Positions 1 through 9,800 are shown, counted from the first letter of the stretch. The stretch is DNA of 64,000 bases from Stratiolaelaps scimitus (GCA_019614645.1 JABWDB010000018.1:2658501-2722500); one strand, 5' to 3'. Numbers and translations are program-made. Notes: generated by a model from the sequence alone, not told the origin.

Positions 1-875
1 GGTTCAAAAATCAAACTGAACAGGTTATTCAAGTTATTCAAACCAATAACGGGCGCGAGTTCGACAACTCTCAAGTAAGGAGCCTGTTAGTATCTAAAGG
101 AATCGAACTTAGCTAAGTCAACTTCTCCAGGCCGAACCATGCTCCTAAGCAACTCAGTGCCGAAATATTCATGGTGTGAAGCCGTTCCATGCGCCGCCAC
201 TCTCCTAAACATAGTCGCGATAAACCCAATCAACAAGACAGCTCCTCTTGAATTGATCTACAAACAAAAGCCCAAACTTAAAAGAGCTACAACCATTTGG
301 TTCACCATGTTACGTCTACAACCACGATCCTCCCCGAGGGAAACGGGACGCCAGAGGTATCGAAGGCGAACTGGTGAGATATGATGAAAAATTGAAGGAT
401 GTAGGATCTGAATACCAGGAACTCACGCAGTTCGAATATCCAAAGATGTTGTGTTTAAAATGGAAAGTCCCATCTCTACAAGACAGGAAAGCGATAACAA
501 CCAAGAAACGGAAAACGACAATGAAGACCAGACACAGCACCTCGACAACGAAGAGAAGACAAATACGTCTAACGAAGATGGAACAACCACAGAAGAAAGT
601 AAAAATGAAAACAAGAATCAAAAGCCTGCAGGCTCTCCGCAAGACAGTGCAGCTATGAGAGAAAGAACGCTAAGAAGCCCAGATACACTAAAGACACCAG
701 ACAGGGTACGAGGGTCGCTTAACAGAACGCGCAAACTTTCGAAGAGGCATTAGCATCCGAAGACGAAGACAAGTGGATGGAAGCACTAAAAGGTGAACTG
801 GTGTCAATGAACAAGAACAAGGTATGGGAGTCACCAGTGCGCCAGAAGGCAATAAATCGATGGATTTGTGTCCGT
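1..875 (+). pseudogene. Decayed Ty1/copia-type pol fragment (integrase to start of reverse transcriptase)
   Basis: Three frames together read as copia Pol. Bases 1-115 give the integrase core around a TNNGREF motif, which corresponds to the usual SDNGGEF. Bases 139-300 give the downstream integrase stretch (KYSWCEAVPCAATLLN, then a PLELIYKQKPKL segment). Bases 360-745 give the acidic linker between integrase and reverse transcriptase, and about 745-870 give the reverse transcriptase entry (ASEDEDKWMEALKGEL, NKVWE). Frameshifts, a stop near 110 and a missing piece between the integrase segments show it is dead. The second catalytic Asp of the DDE triad is Asn here. The element is cut by the window start and joins a mariner fragment near 876. 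No LTR is visible. The assignment rests on motif pattern and order. Confidence 0.75.
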
Positions 876-1040
876 CAACACTTATTTTTACTTATTGCTT
901 TCTACGAGGACCTAAGCGATGCGACAGTTGCGGTTACGTCAATAAAGCACACTTTGTATTGTATATGGTCTGGTCAGAAGTGGATGCTCTATTGTGAACT
1001 GGCCAAACCCGATGAAACGGTGAACGGAGACTAACTGCCG
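876..1040 (+). pseudogene. Mariner transposase fragment (array copy 0)
   Basis: The frame ending at 1034 contains LYCIWSGQKWMLYCELAKPDETVNGD-like residues, matching the mariner core (CIWWDQ...YYELLKPGETVN). It is followed by a stop and by LPHPA, the start of the PHPPYSPDLAP block. The same fragment recurs at 10738 and 17544 inside the 7-kb repeats, which shows that this stretch is the tail of an older copy of that repeat. It is inactive: both the DNA-binding region and the rest of the catalytic domain are missing. Confidence 0.65.
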
Positions 1041-1059
1041 CATCCGGCCTAGAGCACGA

Positions 1060-1511
1060 CGCATTAATACACATTATCATCATCGTACGGGCACACAGAT
1101 CTCACAAGTTAGATTTACCAATGGTGAATGAATTAATGGAAATGTTGTTGTGTTTGCTCACCTTGGTGCGCCTCGATCTTCGCTATTGTCCAGCAGCTCT
1201 GGTCCAACAGGTGTTCGTTGTTCATAGCTACTGAGACGATCGGCATCAACGACTCTTCAAGGCCACACAACTCCAACGACTGGATCTGGACGCATTCGCT
1301 GTCGACGCCTGGCGTCGATCTCGTCACCCGATTGGTTGCCCCCTTTCTCCGGAGAGAGGCACAACCCTTAGCAATAGAGCGTCTGGCCAATCAGGAAGAA
1401 TTATAGTTTGAGCGGGGCCCGTTTACAAACAGAAAATTCTGTTGGGATATGGCTTGCGCGCATCTATATATATATATATATATATGTGTGTGTAGCGGGC
1501 AGCTGTGCATA
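1060..1511. repeat. Tail of the 7-kb tandem repeat unit (copy 0)
   Basis: The stretch from the tacacattatcatcatc motif through the (AT)n run at about 1462-1486 is repeated at 11517-11945 and 18575-19067. In all copies it contains the agcggggcccgttta block and a short (AT)n. In copies A and B the sequence then runs straight into ctcacaccgatttcac. Here that continuation appears only at about 5347, so about 3.8 kb was inserted into the array at this point. Confidence 0.8.
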
Positions 1512-1734
1512 CGCAGTAGACAGTAAGGTCGTTGATATTCCGACGAGATCATATAGAAATACACAGCAAAATGCACGGATATACAGTCGATTCGGCAGTC
1601 GAGGTGCAAGCGACAGATTTATGGTGACCGGCCACTAAACGCAGTCTCTTGTAGTCAGTGCTGAGCATGCGTTGATGACTATTTGTGTATGTGTTTATAC
1701 TGCTATGGTGGAAACCGTAACCTGCTCTAAACTG

Positions 1735-2034
1735 TAACCGCTTATTTTGCGTACGTGTAAAAAACAGTATTAGTAGTTGCGGTGCTTGCCCCTCTGGGGT
1801 GCCTCAAGATAGCTGCGTGGGACCCACATTACTTTGTATCTACATCTTAGACCTAAAAAACACTATTCCGCAGTCTATAACACATAAACTTTACGCGGAT
1901 GATCTCAAGCTTTACGGCCCGTCGAAGACCGAATCCGAAAGACGTGCTCTGCAGAAAGCCGTTGATGCCATCTCAAGGTGGTGCTCCAATAATGATATGA
2001 TGATATCCGTTCCCAAATGTGGCACATTAGGCCT
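1735..2034 (+). pseudogene. CR1/L2-like reverse transcriptase, upstream piece
   Basis: The frame reads PSGVPQDSCVGPTLL, then LDLKNTI, then THKLYADDLKLYG and ISRWCSNNDMMIS. These are the SGVPQGS-LGPLLF motif, the YADD catalytic box with its two metal-binding aspartates, and the following WC/N-rich segment typical of CR1/L2 reverse transcriptases. The usual G of PQGS is D here. The reading frame is broken at 2034 by the R1-clade insertion and resumes in the same frame at 4676. Fingers, endonuclease and ORF1 are absent, consistent with 5' truncation. Confidence 0.8.
2016..2034. repeat. Left target-site duplication of the R1-clade insertion
   Basis: The 19-bp sequence aatgtggcacattaggcct occurs here and again at 4657-4675, immediately outside the minus-strand element. 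The last T could belong to the poly(T) tract, so the true length is 18 or 19 bp. The lack of any mismatch suggests a young insertion. Confidence 0.9.
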
Positions 2035-4656
2035 TTTTTTTTTTTTTTTTTTTTTTAAGGGGTGTTTCCGGAATGCCTGATGCACTAACACCCTAGGCAG
2101 CTATTAGGGTAGTGTTGGACTCACAAACCAACTAAACCGGTGCATTCACCCCCACCCCCGCGGCTCGGGACTACGTGAGCATTACTTCGAAACCGTGGGA
2201 GTATCTCCTGTGTAACGAATCTACCCTACCTACACGCGCGCAGTGGCGCGTTCAGGTAGGGCGGCAATACCCCCATCGCCGGACCGCGGGGGTGCGTCGA
2301 GGACTGGTTGGAGGCCGAGCTGCCCACCAATCCCAGCACTTCCCCCCTCCCCCCTCCCTGGCTCTCCATCTCGACCGATCTCGTCTACCCTATTTCTATT
2401 TCTGTGCCTATTGCCCTCTGGCCCGAACCTGGCCCTTCTTGCTTCCTCTTTGGCCGTTTTCTCCAACATCATCTTGTCGAAGAAGGTGGTCGCTTCCCTC
2501 CATGCCTCGGTCGTCGTCAGCATATGCTTCACGATATCCTCCACTGGTCGGTCCTTCACGGCCTCCGACCCGGCGTTCCTGACGTCGGCCAGGGCCTCGC
2601 AGCGGAGAATAGTGTGGTTCACGTCGTCCGTCTCTCCCGAGCCACAGAGCACACATGTGTCGGAATCCGTCTTCCCGATCTTCATCATGTAAGCTTGGAA
2701 CTGTCCGTGGCCGGACAGCACCTGAGTGGTTCCGTATGTCAGTTCGCCGTGACCGCAGTCGTGCCATACCCTGAGGTCCGGTATAAGGCGGCGGGTCCAG
2801 TTTCCCGGGATCTGGCCCGTCGGGCCTGCTTTCGTGTTTCTCCAGTCGTCCTGCCAGGCGTCAATGGTGGCTCTCCTCGCCCTCGTCGGGTCGAGGTCGT
2901 CATTCATGTACCTGGCACGACGTTCACGCGCTAGAAGATCCCACGGCAGCATCCTCGCCAGCACCAGAAGGGCGCCCGTTGAGACCGTGCGGTACGCTCT
3001 ACACACTCTGATCGCGAGCGTCCGCTGCGCTGACCTCAAGGCGGCTCTGTTCCTCTTCGACCGCATGGCCTCGTCTCCCCAGACAGCTGCGCCGTAGAGG
3101 GCCGTCGACTCTGCAACGGATGCCAAGAGTCTTCGCTTTCCCTCCGACGCTCCGCCAACCCGCGGCATGATCCGCGCCAGATTCTGGGCGACCTTTTCCA
3201 CCTTCTTCTTGACGTAGGCGACATGGGCGTTTCCATTTAGCCCAGTGTTAAGCATAACCCCTAAATATTTTGCTTCCGTCTTGATCTTTATCTGACACCC
3301 AGCCACCTTAAGGCGGACGCCCTTCTTGCGCTTCTGGCCGGTCAGGTACAGCGCTTCCGTTTTGGCAGGTGCGAGCTTTAGGAGGTGATTGTCCATCCAC
3401 TCAGTCACCTTTGCCAGTGCGTCATTGGCGGTTTTCTCTAACTTTCGCTCGGTTTTGGCCGTTATCAGCAGGGCAAGGTCATCGGCATAGGCGGTCGCGT
3501 CCACGGCTCCCGGAAGACCAGGGATCTCAAGCACTCCGTCGTAGCCAAGGTTCCAGAGCATGGGTCCAAGGACCGAGCCCTGGGGAACCCCAGCCGTGAC
3601 TGCGTGCTCTTGCCCGCCCGCCACCAGACACCTATCGCTTAGGTAAGACGATATGATCCGGCGGAGGTATGGGGAGATCCCCTTCCTTTCCAATGCCTCG
3701 ATAATCACTCCCCAGTTCATCGTATTGAACGCATTCTTTACGTCCAGCAGAACTAGGAGCAAGAAGTTCCTTTTCCTGGGGCTCTTTGCGTGTTCTTGGT
3801 CCGCCCGTTTCATGACTCTTTCAAGGGCGTCCAGCGTCGATCTGCCTTTTCTGAAGCCGTACTGGGTATCCGAAAGCGCGTTCTTTTCTCTGATCTCCTT
3901 GTCGAGTCTGTTGACAATGACGATCTCCAGTATCTTGCCCATCGTGTCAAGCAGGCAGATAGGCCGGTACGCCGACGCGCCTGTGTTGCTCCCTGGCTTG
4001 GGAATCAGCACTAGGCTAGCCTTTTTCCACACCGCCGGGAACCTACCTTCCCTGATCAGCTTGTTGACCAGTTTTTGGAAGATTTTCGGGTGCCGCCTCA
4101 CTAGAAGCTTGACTACTTCGGGCGGTACTCCGTCCGGGCCAGGAGCTTTCCCGGATGCTAGCCGTTCTCTGGCCAGCTTGATCTCCTCGAGCGTCACTTC
4201 CGGGATGTGTTCTGGAGGAACCAGGGGCTCATAGCCGCCGCGCCATGGCTGTGTCGGGAAGAGGGTTGTTACTGTCTCTCTTAGCACTTCCGCTGGTATT
4301 CGCGGGGACGGCCTCTTGAGTTTGCTCATGACAATCTTGTACGGCTGACCCCAAACGTCGCGGTCCACAGACTCGATTAAGTCCTTCCATGCCTTCCTCT
4401 TACTCTTCGCGATCTCTATTTGGAGCTTCTTTCTGGCCGCGCGGTACTCATTTATCTGGAGCTCGACGCGGCTCTTGGCTTCCGCGGCATCCTTCTCATC
4501 AGGGCCTCTTTCCCTCAGCCAACTCAATGTCCTTGTGTAGGTTCTTTTGGCCCTGATACACTCACGTCGAGCGTCATCCACTTGCTTGCTCCACCAGTAG
4601 ACCGGCCGTCGTCGGGTTTGAAGGCGGGCTGGAGGGCCCGCCTTCTCGCACATTAT
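2035..4656 (-). mobile_element. 5'-truncated R1-clade non-LTR retrotransposon
   Basis: The element lies on the minus strand. Its poly(A) tail appears as 22 T residues at 2035-2056, its 3'UTR is at 2057-2229, and its coding region fills the rest. It is flanked by perfect 19-bp direct repeats. The 5' end stops just upstream of the reverse transcriptase, so the endonuclease and ORF1 are lost, as happens when reverse transcription aborts. R1 itself targets 28S rDNA, whereas this copy sits in the coding part of another retrotransposon. It is therefore a member of the wider R1 clade without rDNA specificity here, or a stray insertion. Confidence 0.9.
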
Positions 4657-4668
4657 AATGTGGCACAT
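2230..4668 (-). CDS. R1-clade ORF2 fragment: reverse transcriptase plus C-terminal CCHC knuckle
   Basis: This is an 812-codon open frame with no stops. It would copy element RNA at a nicked chromosomal target. Visible motifs are RPVYWWSKQVDDARREC (about 21-37), GKAPGPDGVPPE (173-184), YRPICLLDTMGK (234-245), YGFRKGRST (270-278), the motif A aspartate in LLDVKNAF (D309), GVPQGSVLGP (360-369) and the catalytic YADD (394-397). The C-terminus has a zinc knuckle C672-x2-C675-x9-H685-x4-C690. The first residues come from the target-site duplication, so the apparent Met is not the natural start. The N-terminal endonuclease is missing, so this copy cannot move by itself. The intact frame points to recent insertion. 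Confidence 0.92.
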   Translation of the reverse strand: MCHIIMCEKAGPPARLQTRRRPVYWWSKQVDDARRECIRAKRTYTRTLSWLRERGPDEKDAAEAKSRVELQINEYRAARKKLQIEIAKSKRKAWKDLIESVDRDVWGQPYKIVMSKLKRPSPRIPAEVLRETVTTLFPTQPWRGGYEPLVPPEHIPEVTLEEIKLARERLASGKAPGPDGVPPEVVKLLVRRHPKIFQKLVNKLIREGRFPAVWKKASLVLIPKPGSNTGASAYRPICLLDTMGKILEIVIVNRLDKEIREKNALSDTQYGFRKGRSTLDALERVMKRADQEHAKSPRKRNFLLLVLLDVKNAFNTMNWGVIIEALERKGISPYLRRIISSYLSDRCLVAGGQEHAVTAGVPQGSVLGPMLWNLGYDGVLEIPGLPGAVDATAYADDLALLITAKTERKLEKTANDALAKVTEWMDNHLLKLAPAKTEALYLTGQKRKKGVRLKVAGCQIKIKTEAKYLGVMLNTGLNGNAHVAYVKKKVEKVAQNLARIMPRVGGASEGKRRLLASVAESTALYGAAVWGDEAMRSKRNRAALRSAQRTLAIRVCRAYRTVSTGALLVLARMLPWDLLARERRARYMNDDLDPTRARRATIDAWQDDWRNTKAGPTGQIPGNWTRRLIPDLRVWHDCGHGELTYGTTQVLSGHGQFQAYMMKIGKTDSDTCVLCGSGETDDVNHTILRCEALADVRNAGSEAVKDRPVEDIVKHMLTTTEAWREATTFFDKMMLEKTAKEEARRARFGPEGNRHRNRNRVDEIGRDGEPGRGEGGSAGIGGQLGLQPVLDAPPRSGDGGIAALPERATARV

Positions 4669-4675
4669 TAGGCCT
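4657..4675. repeat. Right target-site duplication of the R1-clade insertion
   Basis: This is an exact copy of the 19 bases at 2016-2034. It marks the 5' side of the minus-strand element. Removing the insertion plus one copy restores an uninterrupted reading frame across the host CR1/L2-like reverse transcriptase. Confidence 0.9.
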
Positions 4676-5287
4676 ATCAGACCCTCACCTATATACTCTT
4701 AACTCCCAGCCTATACCGATTGTGAAATGTATGAGGGACCTGGGCGTGGTGGTCTCACCGGACTTGGATTTTAACCTTCACATTACACAAGTCATTCAGT
4801 CCGCAACGTTAATTTGTAACGCATTATTTCGTTGTTTTATTGTGAAAAAGCCGGAATTTTATATGCAGCTCTATAAGAGCTTAGCTATACCGAAAGTTAC
4901 ATACTGCTGTGAAGTTTGGCGACCATATCTTAAGGAACATTTAGACGCTATGGAGCGAGTTCAATCAAAGTCCTTAACACGCGTCTCTCTTAAATGTGGA
5001 ATTGATCGCCCGCCACCTAGCTTACCTCCTATATCACTGACCTGCGCAGACAGGCAGATATGCGATTTTACAAAGGGTCACTATCTTCAAACACGTATTA
5101 TAAATATTTTAATGTCAGACAAAACAATCGGCGTAGTGGACAAACCCTGTCATCAGTACAAATCGCCAGAACCGAAAGAATCAACGATATGTTTTCTTTT
5201 CGAGCCACAGGAATGCTCAGAGACACGAATGCATATACTATGCATTAACAATTTTCTGTACACCAAATGTATAGCTCTCTTTTGTTA
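4676..5287 (+). pseudogene. CR1/L2-like reverse transcriptase, downstream piece
   Basis: This continues the frame that ends at 2034. It reads VKCMRDLGVVVSPDLDFNLH, then LYKSLAIPKVTYCCEVWRPYL, then LDAMERVQSK. These match the thumb and C-terminal part of CR1/L2 ORF2 (DLGV, LY-SLV-P-LEY--VW-PYL, E-VQ). The frame stays open to a stop at 5285-5287, and an A-rich stretch follows. The host element kept an open frame over this part when the R1-clade element landed in it. Confidence 0.8.
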
Positions 5288-5811
5288 ACAAAGGTGTTTT
5301 GAATTGAAAAAAAAATGAAACAGTGCATATTTGTTAATGAGTGGTGCTCACCGATTTCACCGATTTTCACTCGGAGAGAACGCTAATATTTCGAGTGACA
5401 TTAATATCCACCTGTGGTGATCTTCCCAACGATTAATTGTATGATGATGTAACACTGGATTGGGCATTTACGAGCAAAGTATTATTATTCGCTCGCGTTG
5501 GGAAACGTTGAATCATGTTGGAATAACATGTTCCTATGTAATGTAGGTGGTGATGGCCTTAATATCAGTGTTGGTGATGCAATCAAAAATCGTGTGGCAA
5601 GTAGCGTCTACAGAAACACACAAAAGCTCTAGTTAGGACAAATACGATGTGTTTGCGTTGTCCGTCTGTCACCTGCGCGGGAAATATGGACATTCGTTCA
5701 TTCCATCGTTGTCTAAAGGTGTCACTAATAATTCGTTGTTATTGTCTAGCTGTATTTCTCTCAGCTATTTGTGACATCAGTTCATACATCAGCTGTTCCC
5801 GCCATTGAGTA

Positions 5812-6480
5812 GATCCGCGCACGCCGGAGGCAAACAATTGAATGGCTCACTGATCGCCAGGGGCCGCCACGTCCGCTCCCGGTGGAGAGCTGACCAACCC
5901 GCCGCCGCTGTCACGCTACGGCAACGGTGGCTACGAACAGACGCTCCACAGCGACAAGCGTTACTCAAGACGATCCAGTGTTACGATACACTGGGCTGCC
6001 TATACAGCAGACGCTACAAGAGATAGGTAGAAGTGTAGCTGTCCGGCGGCAACTTGGCAGACATGGATGGTAGTATACAATGCCGTACGAAATAAACCCA
6101 ATTTTTCTAGTGGCACGGCCACGTAGAGTCATCATTGGTACTTGGTATGACAGTTGTTCTCATTGATACCACATAGTGCAGCTTCCGACAAGTAGAATGA
6201 ATCCAACATTATACAGCTTACCGTAGGGTGAGGTGCGGATAGCACTGTCAATGCTGACCTTTGGCAAAATATTGTAGCGAGCGATCCAAGTAGGGGCAGT
6301 CAGTCGAACATCACGGAGGTCCTCTTGAAACAGCCGTCGAGAAGGGGCCGGATGCCCTCGTCCATGAGAGGGGTTCCGACGAGTTCAAATGATGGCCTCG
6401 GGGTGAGACGGCCACCATGGAGCAAGCTTCATAGGTCGGGGTGGAAGTCCAAGGAGAAGACCTCGCACCTACTAGGGCTG
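5812..6480 (-). pseudogene. Non-LTR reverse transcriptase relic, thumb to C-terminus (copy A)
   Basis: On the minus strand the segment 6480-6240 reads KCEVFSLDFHPDL, LLHGGRLTPRP, FELVGTPLMDEGIRPLLDG, FDRLPLLGSLATIFCQR. This has the pattern of a reverse transcriptase thumb (KCEVF, LLGSP, RL-LL--H-A--LLR). Further down, near 5880-5810, an SGGGLV then QAIQLFASGVR pattern resembles the conserved C-terminal SGAWL...AIR-VGLRLG of the same class. Stops and frameshifts abound. Copies B and C carry the same relic, and copy C extends into the catalytic domain. I cannot assign the clade. Confidence 0.5.
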
Positions 6481-7618
6481 CTCGCAAAACTTTTGCTAAC
6501 TAGGAATCTCTATGTACATCTGAATATTATCCATTGGTGAACTTATTATTATTCGACTCCTTGTGTTGGAGTGATCCCTGTTTCGCGTTGATTTGCTAAA
6601 CCGCTAATGCAATATAGAACAGAAGCAGAAACGATTTCCAGCTTTGGTAGTATCCGTGCTAATATAATTCTTACGAACTTCGTCTGTCTTACTGTAAACC
6701 AAATAACAACAGTATAAAAGGCAAAATTCAATATTACCAAAGCGTTTGTTTTGGGTATGTACCTATGGATAGTCACAAAAAAACACAATAAGTTTCTATA
6801 GATAGATATACCAATTTATTAGATAACGTACACGTTCATTCATAGTATATTATCTGCGGTCGGACCAGGGGTATGTTTAATTTCACACAGTTTTCGGCAC
6901 AGCAGCGATTTTCCCGACGTGGCTGATCAAAGATATATTTTATTTTATAAACGTGAAGCCCGAACAAGCTTTCGAACAAATGCACTGTAATCAACTGCAT
7001 TTTTACTGATTTCGTCAAAAACTAAGCAGCAATAACCAATCGAATGCATCCATCTTAAAAGATCCACCACTTCGGAGATCGCTGCCGTATATAAAGTATT
7101 TCTACTCTCGGCGTGTTGTAAGCTTTGCTATGCTCAGTATGGTTTTTTGTCGTATGCTTTGTTTCATCTCAACGTCTTCATTTGTGCCGACGTATTTCCA
7201 CCTTCAGCAGAAGGGTAGGTCGACTCAAGTACAGTATCATCACAGGGATTATTGTCATATTTGAGTTCGTCATGTAGCTTTGCTTAGTGTTATTTCTTGT
7301 CGTTGGTATTGGCCTTCTGAGATGATTAACCACTTCGGATACCACAGCCGTCTTGGCTGTGATCCCCATGATGGCTTGTGACAGTTAACCAACCCTTCAG
7401 ACCATTCACATCCGGATGCTTTTGAAGGACTGAGAAATGATCTCGAAGTCGTCCACAGCCTTAAGATGTGCGAGTTAAATACTGAGAAGTGTTACGACTC
7501 GCTTATGTCATATACGTTGTCCCGTGCTGGGGACAGGAAAGAACCACTTGCTTGAGTCCACTGCCGTTAGTCGCTGACACTCTGGGTTCGAGTTCAACCG
7601 ATGCCAGACGTAACTGAG
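6481..7618. other. Non-coding part of repeat copy A between RT relic and ankyrin ORF
   Basis: No coding sequence was recognised. The stretch is repeated in copy B (from about 13590) and copy C (from about 20740 to about 21465). It is AT-rich and includes possible 3' flank of the ankyrin-repeat ORF. Short open frames here show no family resemblance. Confidence 0.5.
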
Positions 7619-8887
7619 TTATGCCACTTCCCTACGAGCGGGAAGCAGATCTCTGACGAGGTCAGCATCCATATCTTCGATTATAGACTGCCTCGATACG
7701 AGCGTTTCAAGCGCAACGCGCTGCTCCAGGTTGATCTCGCGTGCTTGTTGCTGCAGTTGATAACGAGGGTACCTCTCCGCATCGTAGATGTCGACGAGAA
7801 ACTCCGCAACAGCCCTTACCCATGATTCTGATTCCCTTGAAAATTCGCGTGAAAGGATTCGATCGATCAGCGTGCACACCTGTGCCAAGTCCATATCTCG
7901 TTCACAGTGTTGTGGTAGAACGAGGGCCGTGTACATATCGACATCGAAGTGGCTGATGTAGATCATTAAGTCGATGTATTGCCTGGCTGAATTCCAATGG
8001 TAACAGGCACAGTGTTTAGCGATGGAGACATCGATCGTGCCCGCGAGTCTCTCTTGCGTTAATAGACACTGAACGACGAGGTCCATGTCCCCATGGGCAT
8101 GTAAATGAATACATCTCATGAGTTCATCGTTGGAACTGACCGGTTCGACGTTCGTGTAAGGTTGTTTTCTGGTGTGCCATTGAGGCAGTAACTCAAGTTC
8201 GTTTCGTAGGTGGATCGCTTGTAGCCAGCTGTGAATATCGCTGATGAAACAATCTTCGATGACACGATAATCAGGGCTAATGAGGTTGAACTGAGACTGC
8301 AAGGCGAGGCTACCAACCAACTCTAGCTGCTCAATCATATAGGTGGGCGAGTACTGAGCAGTGCTGGGCCCTAACAAGAGAGCAATGAGCCCTTGGGCGA
8401 ATCCTTCAACCTGCAGGTTAAACTTATTAAATAGGCTTTGGTAAACGTGCTTGCCGCCGTATTGCAGAACCTTTGCTGCGAGCCTCAACCAACCAGATTG
8501 AATAAGTTGGTCCAGGAAGGACCTGTCGAATCCGTCTGCAACGTCTAAGTTGCCCCCAACTTCCACGTAAACATCGAAGAACGCTGAGGTCCTCTCGAAG
8601 TCTTCTTCGTACCCTGCTAGTACGGCGAAGATCACCGGTTCGCCGTTGGCATCGGATAGGGACGCGCCTTTACTGATAAGATAACGAAGGATCTCGCCAT
8701 CTCGACGCTGTGTGGCTAATCGCGTGGGATATTCCCACGACGACCAGACCCATGGCTTCGTAAGCACTGCCCCACACTCCTCAACCAGAAACTTCACGTC
8801 AGTTAGGCTACCGATACGGATGGCCTCAACAAGGAGTCTTCGGTTCATTTTTGCCTTCTTGAATTCATCATTCCTATGTTTGGCCAT
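7619..8887 (-). CDS. Ankyrin-repeat protein, possibly FEM-1-like (copy A)
   Basis: This is an intact 422-aa ORF starting at ATG 8885-8887. Residues about 15-150 look like four degenerate ankyrin repeats: RLLVEAIRIGSLTDVKFLVEE, RRDGEILRYLISKGASLSD, PVIFAVLAGYEED..., FLDQLIQSGWLRLAAKVLQYGG. The rest (about 170-400) is helical. It has a segment, DMDLVVQCLLTQERLAG, followed by a CYHWNSARQYIDLMIYISHFDVDM stretch spaced like the QALLIRERILG...INLWKYALDMQ region of FEM-1 proteins. FEM-1 proteins are longer (about 620-660 aa) and act as CUL2 E3 ligase substrate receptors. The kinship is inferred by eye and weak; any ankyrin protein is possible. No signal peptide or membrane segment is seen. A splice acceptor lies 12 nt upstream of the ATG. 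The paralogue at 14763 differs at only three residues. Confidence 0.75.
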   Translation of the reverse strand: MAKHRNDEFKKAKMNRRLLVEAIRIGSLTDVKFLVEECGAVLTKPWVWSSWEYPTRLATQRRDGEILRYLISKGASLSDANGEPVIFAVLAGYEEDFERTSAFFDVYVEVGGNLDVADGFDRSFLDQLIQSGWLRLAAKVLQYGGKHVYQSLFNKFNLQVEGFAQGLIALLLGPSTAQYSPTYMIEQLELVGSLALQSQFNLISPDYRVIEDCFISDIHSWLQAIHLRNELELLPQWHTRKQPYTNVEPVSSNDELMRCIHLHAHGDMDLVVQCLLTQERLAGTIDVSIAKHCACYHWNSARQYIDLMIYISHFDVDMYTALVLPQHCERDMDLAQVCTLIDRILSREFSRESESWVRAVAEFLVDIYDAERYPRYQLQQQAREINLEQRVALETLVSRQSIIEDMDADLVRDLLPARREVA

Positions 8888-8898
8888 GTTGTTCTAAA

Positions 8899-8916
8899 TC
8901 TGAAATACAAAAAAAA
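8899..8916 (-). promoter_or_regulatory. Splice acceptor just upstream of the ankyrin ORF start (copy A)
   Basis: On the minus strand a T-rich tract followed by gtatttcag ends at 8900, 12 nt before the ATG. This is a good 3' splice site and implies a 5'UTR exon further upstream (higher coordinates). The same sequence occurs in copy B near 16044-16060. The upstream exon and promoter were not identified. Confidence 0.65.
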
Positions 8917-9179
8917 AGATTTGAATGAATCTCTCATTAGTTATTAGTCCGAGTCGGTACAATGTGGCACACATGGGAAGCAGTACACAAATTGGCCAGC
9001 TATGCTATTTCTCAGGGGATAATTAGCCCTGTAATTAATTGCGCGTATCTAGACAACAGATCAAACAGTTTCCAAACAGACCGACAAATTGTTTAGCTGC
9101 GTCAAGATTCGCGATAGCAAAACTGGTCATCCAACATTTAAGGATTTGTTAGAATGATTCATAAGTAACGTCAGTTGTT

Positions 9180-9800
9180 GCATCTTTTGAAAGAACGAGC
9201 GGATCTTAATCAATATAGTGTTCCTCGTCTTCTATGACTCACGCCTATCGATTAAGCGGCATATGGGTTCCGCGGTGTAAAAACATTGCAGGAAGTGATC
9301 CACTCATCCAGCCCATTTCGAACCTCGGTCTCTGTCCTGAAGCGCTTCCCCCGCATGCCGTGTTTCATGGACTTGAATAGGTGGTCGTCTGATAGCGCAA
9401 TGTCTGAACTATACGCCAGGTGCGGTCAAATTTCCCAGCCAAGATCGGTTCCATTATGGCGGGTCGCTAATGCAACATGGGCCCTAACATTGTCATGTTG
9501 TAATATGACGTTACACCGTCCTTTGCCCCCCAGTTGGCTGAGGATTATCTTTTGTAACAGTCTACGTTGACCGTTTTACCTGTTTTGAGAAATTCTGACC
9601 TCGCTAAATGACAGTATTATCCACTCAAGAGATTCAACAATTCGTCGGCGTCTGTCTCTCTTGTCTGCCCGGAACGTTCTTTGTCATTAAATCTTCAGCT
9701 CCAAAACGCTGAAACCATCTTTGACATTTCCTTTTTGTTTCTATGGATTCGCCTACCACTTCGCACGCAATCCTCGCGGTCTAATGCGGAAATTTACAAA
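9180..9800 (-). pseudogene. Mariner transposase relic, minus strand (copy A)
   Basis: Reading the minus strand from 9790, one sees WFQRFGAEDL (the mariner N-terminal WF-RF-SGDF pattern), then LKTGKTVNVDCYKR (the LKPGETVNAD block near 9580). Next come YDNVRAHVAL (the DN-PH catalytic region), GWEI-PHLAYSSDIALSDDHLFKSMKH (the PHPPYSPDLAPSDYHLF block) and GKRFRTETEVRNGLDEWI. The middle, between the DNA-binding part and the catalytic core, is deleted, and several frameshifts and stops are present. In copy B a further roughly 260-bp deletion removes the catalytic block. Confidence 0.8.

Larger units (their letters stand above)
1512..5346 (+). mobile_element. CR1/L2-like non-LTR retrotransposon inserted between repeat copies, itself interrupted
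   Basis: This block separates two sequences that are contiguous in the later repeat copies. It holds the 3' half of a CR1/L2-type reverse transcriptase on the plus strand, in two pieces (about 1735-2034 and 4676-5287). They are separated by a minus-strand R1-clade insertion. No reverse transcriptase sequence is recognisable in 1512-1735. A short A run at about 5305-5315 follows the last coding part. I could not identify a clear target-site duplication for this outer element. Confidence 0.7.

Noticed and set aside
2308..2934. Long plus-strand ORFs opposite the R1-clade reverse transcriptase
   Set aside because: They are shadows of the GC-rich minus-strand coding sequence.
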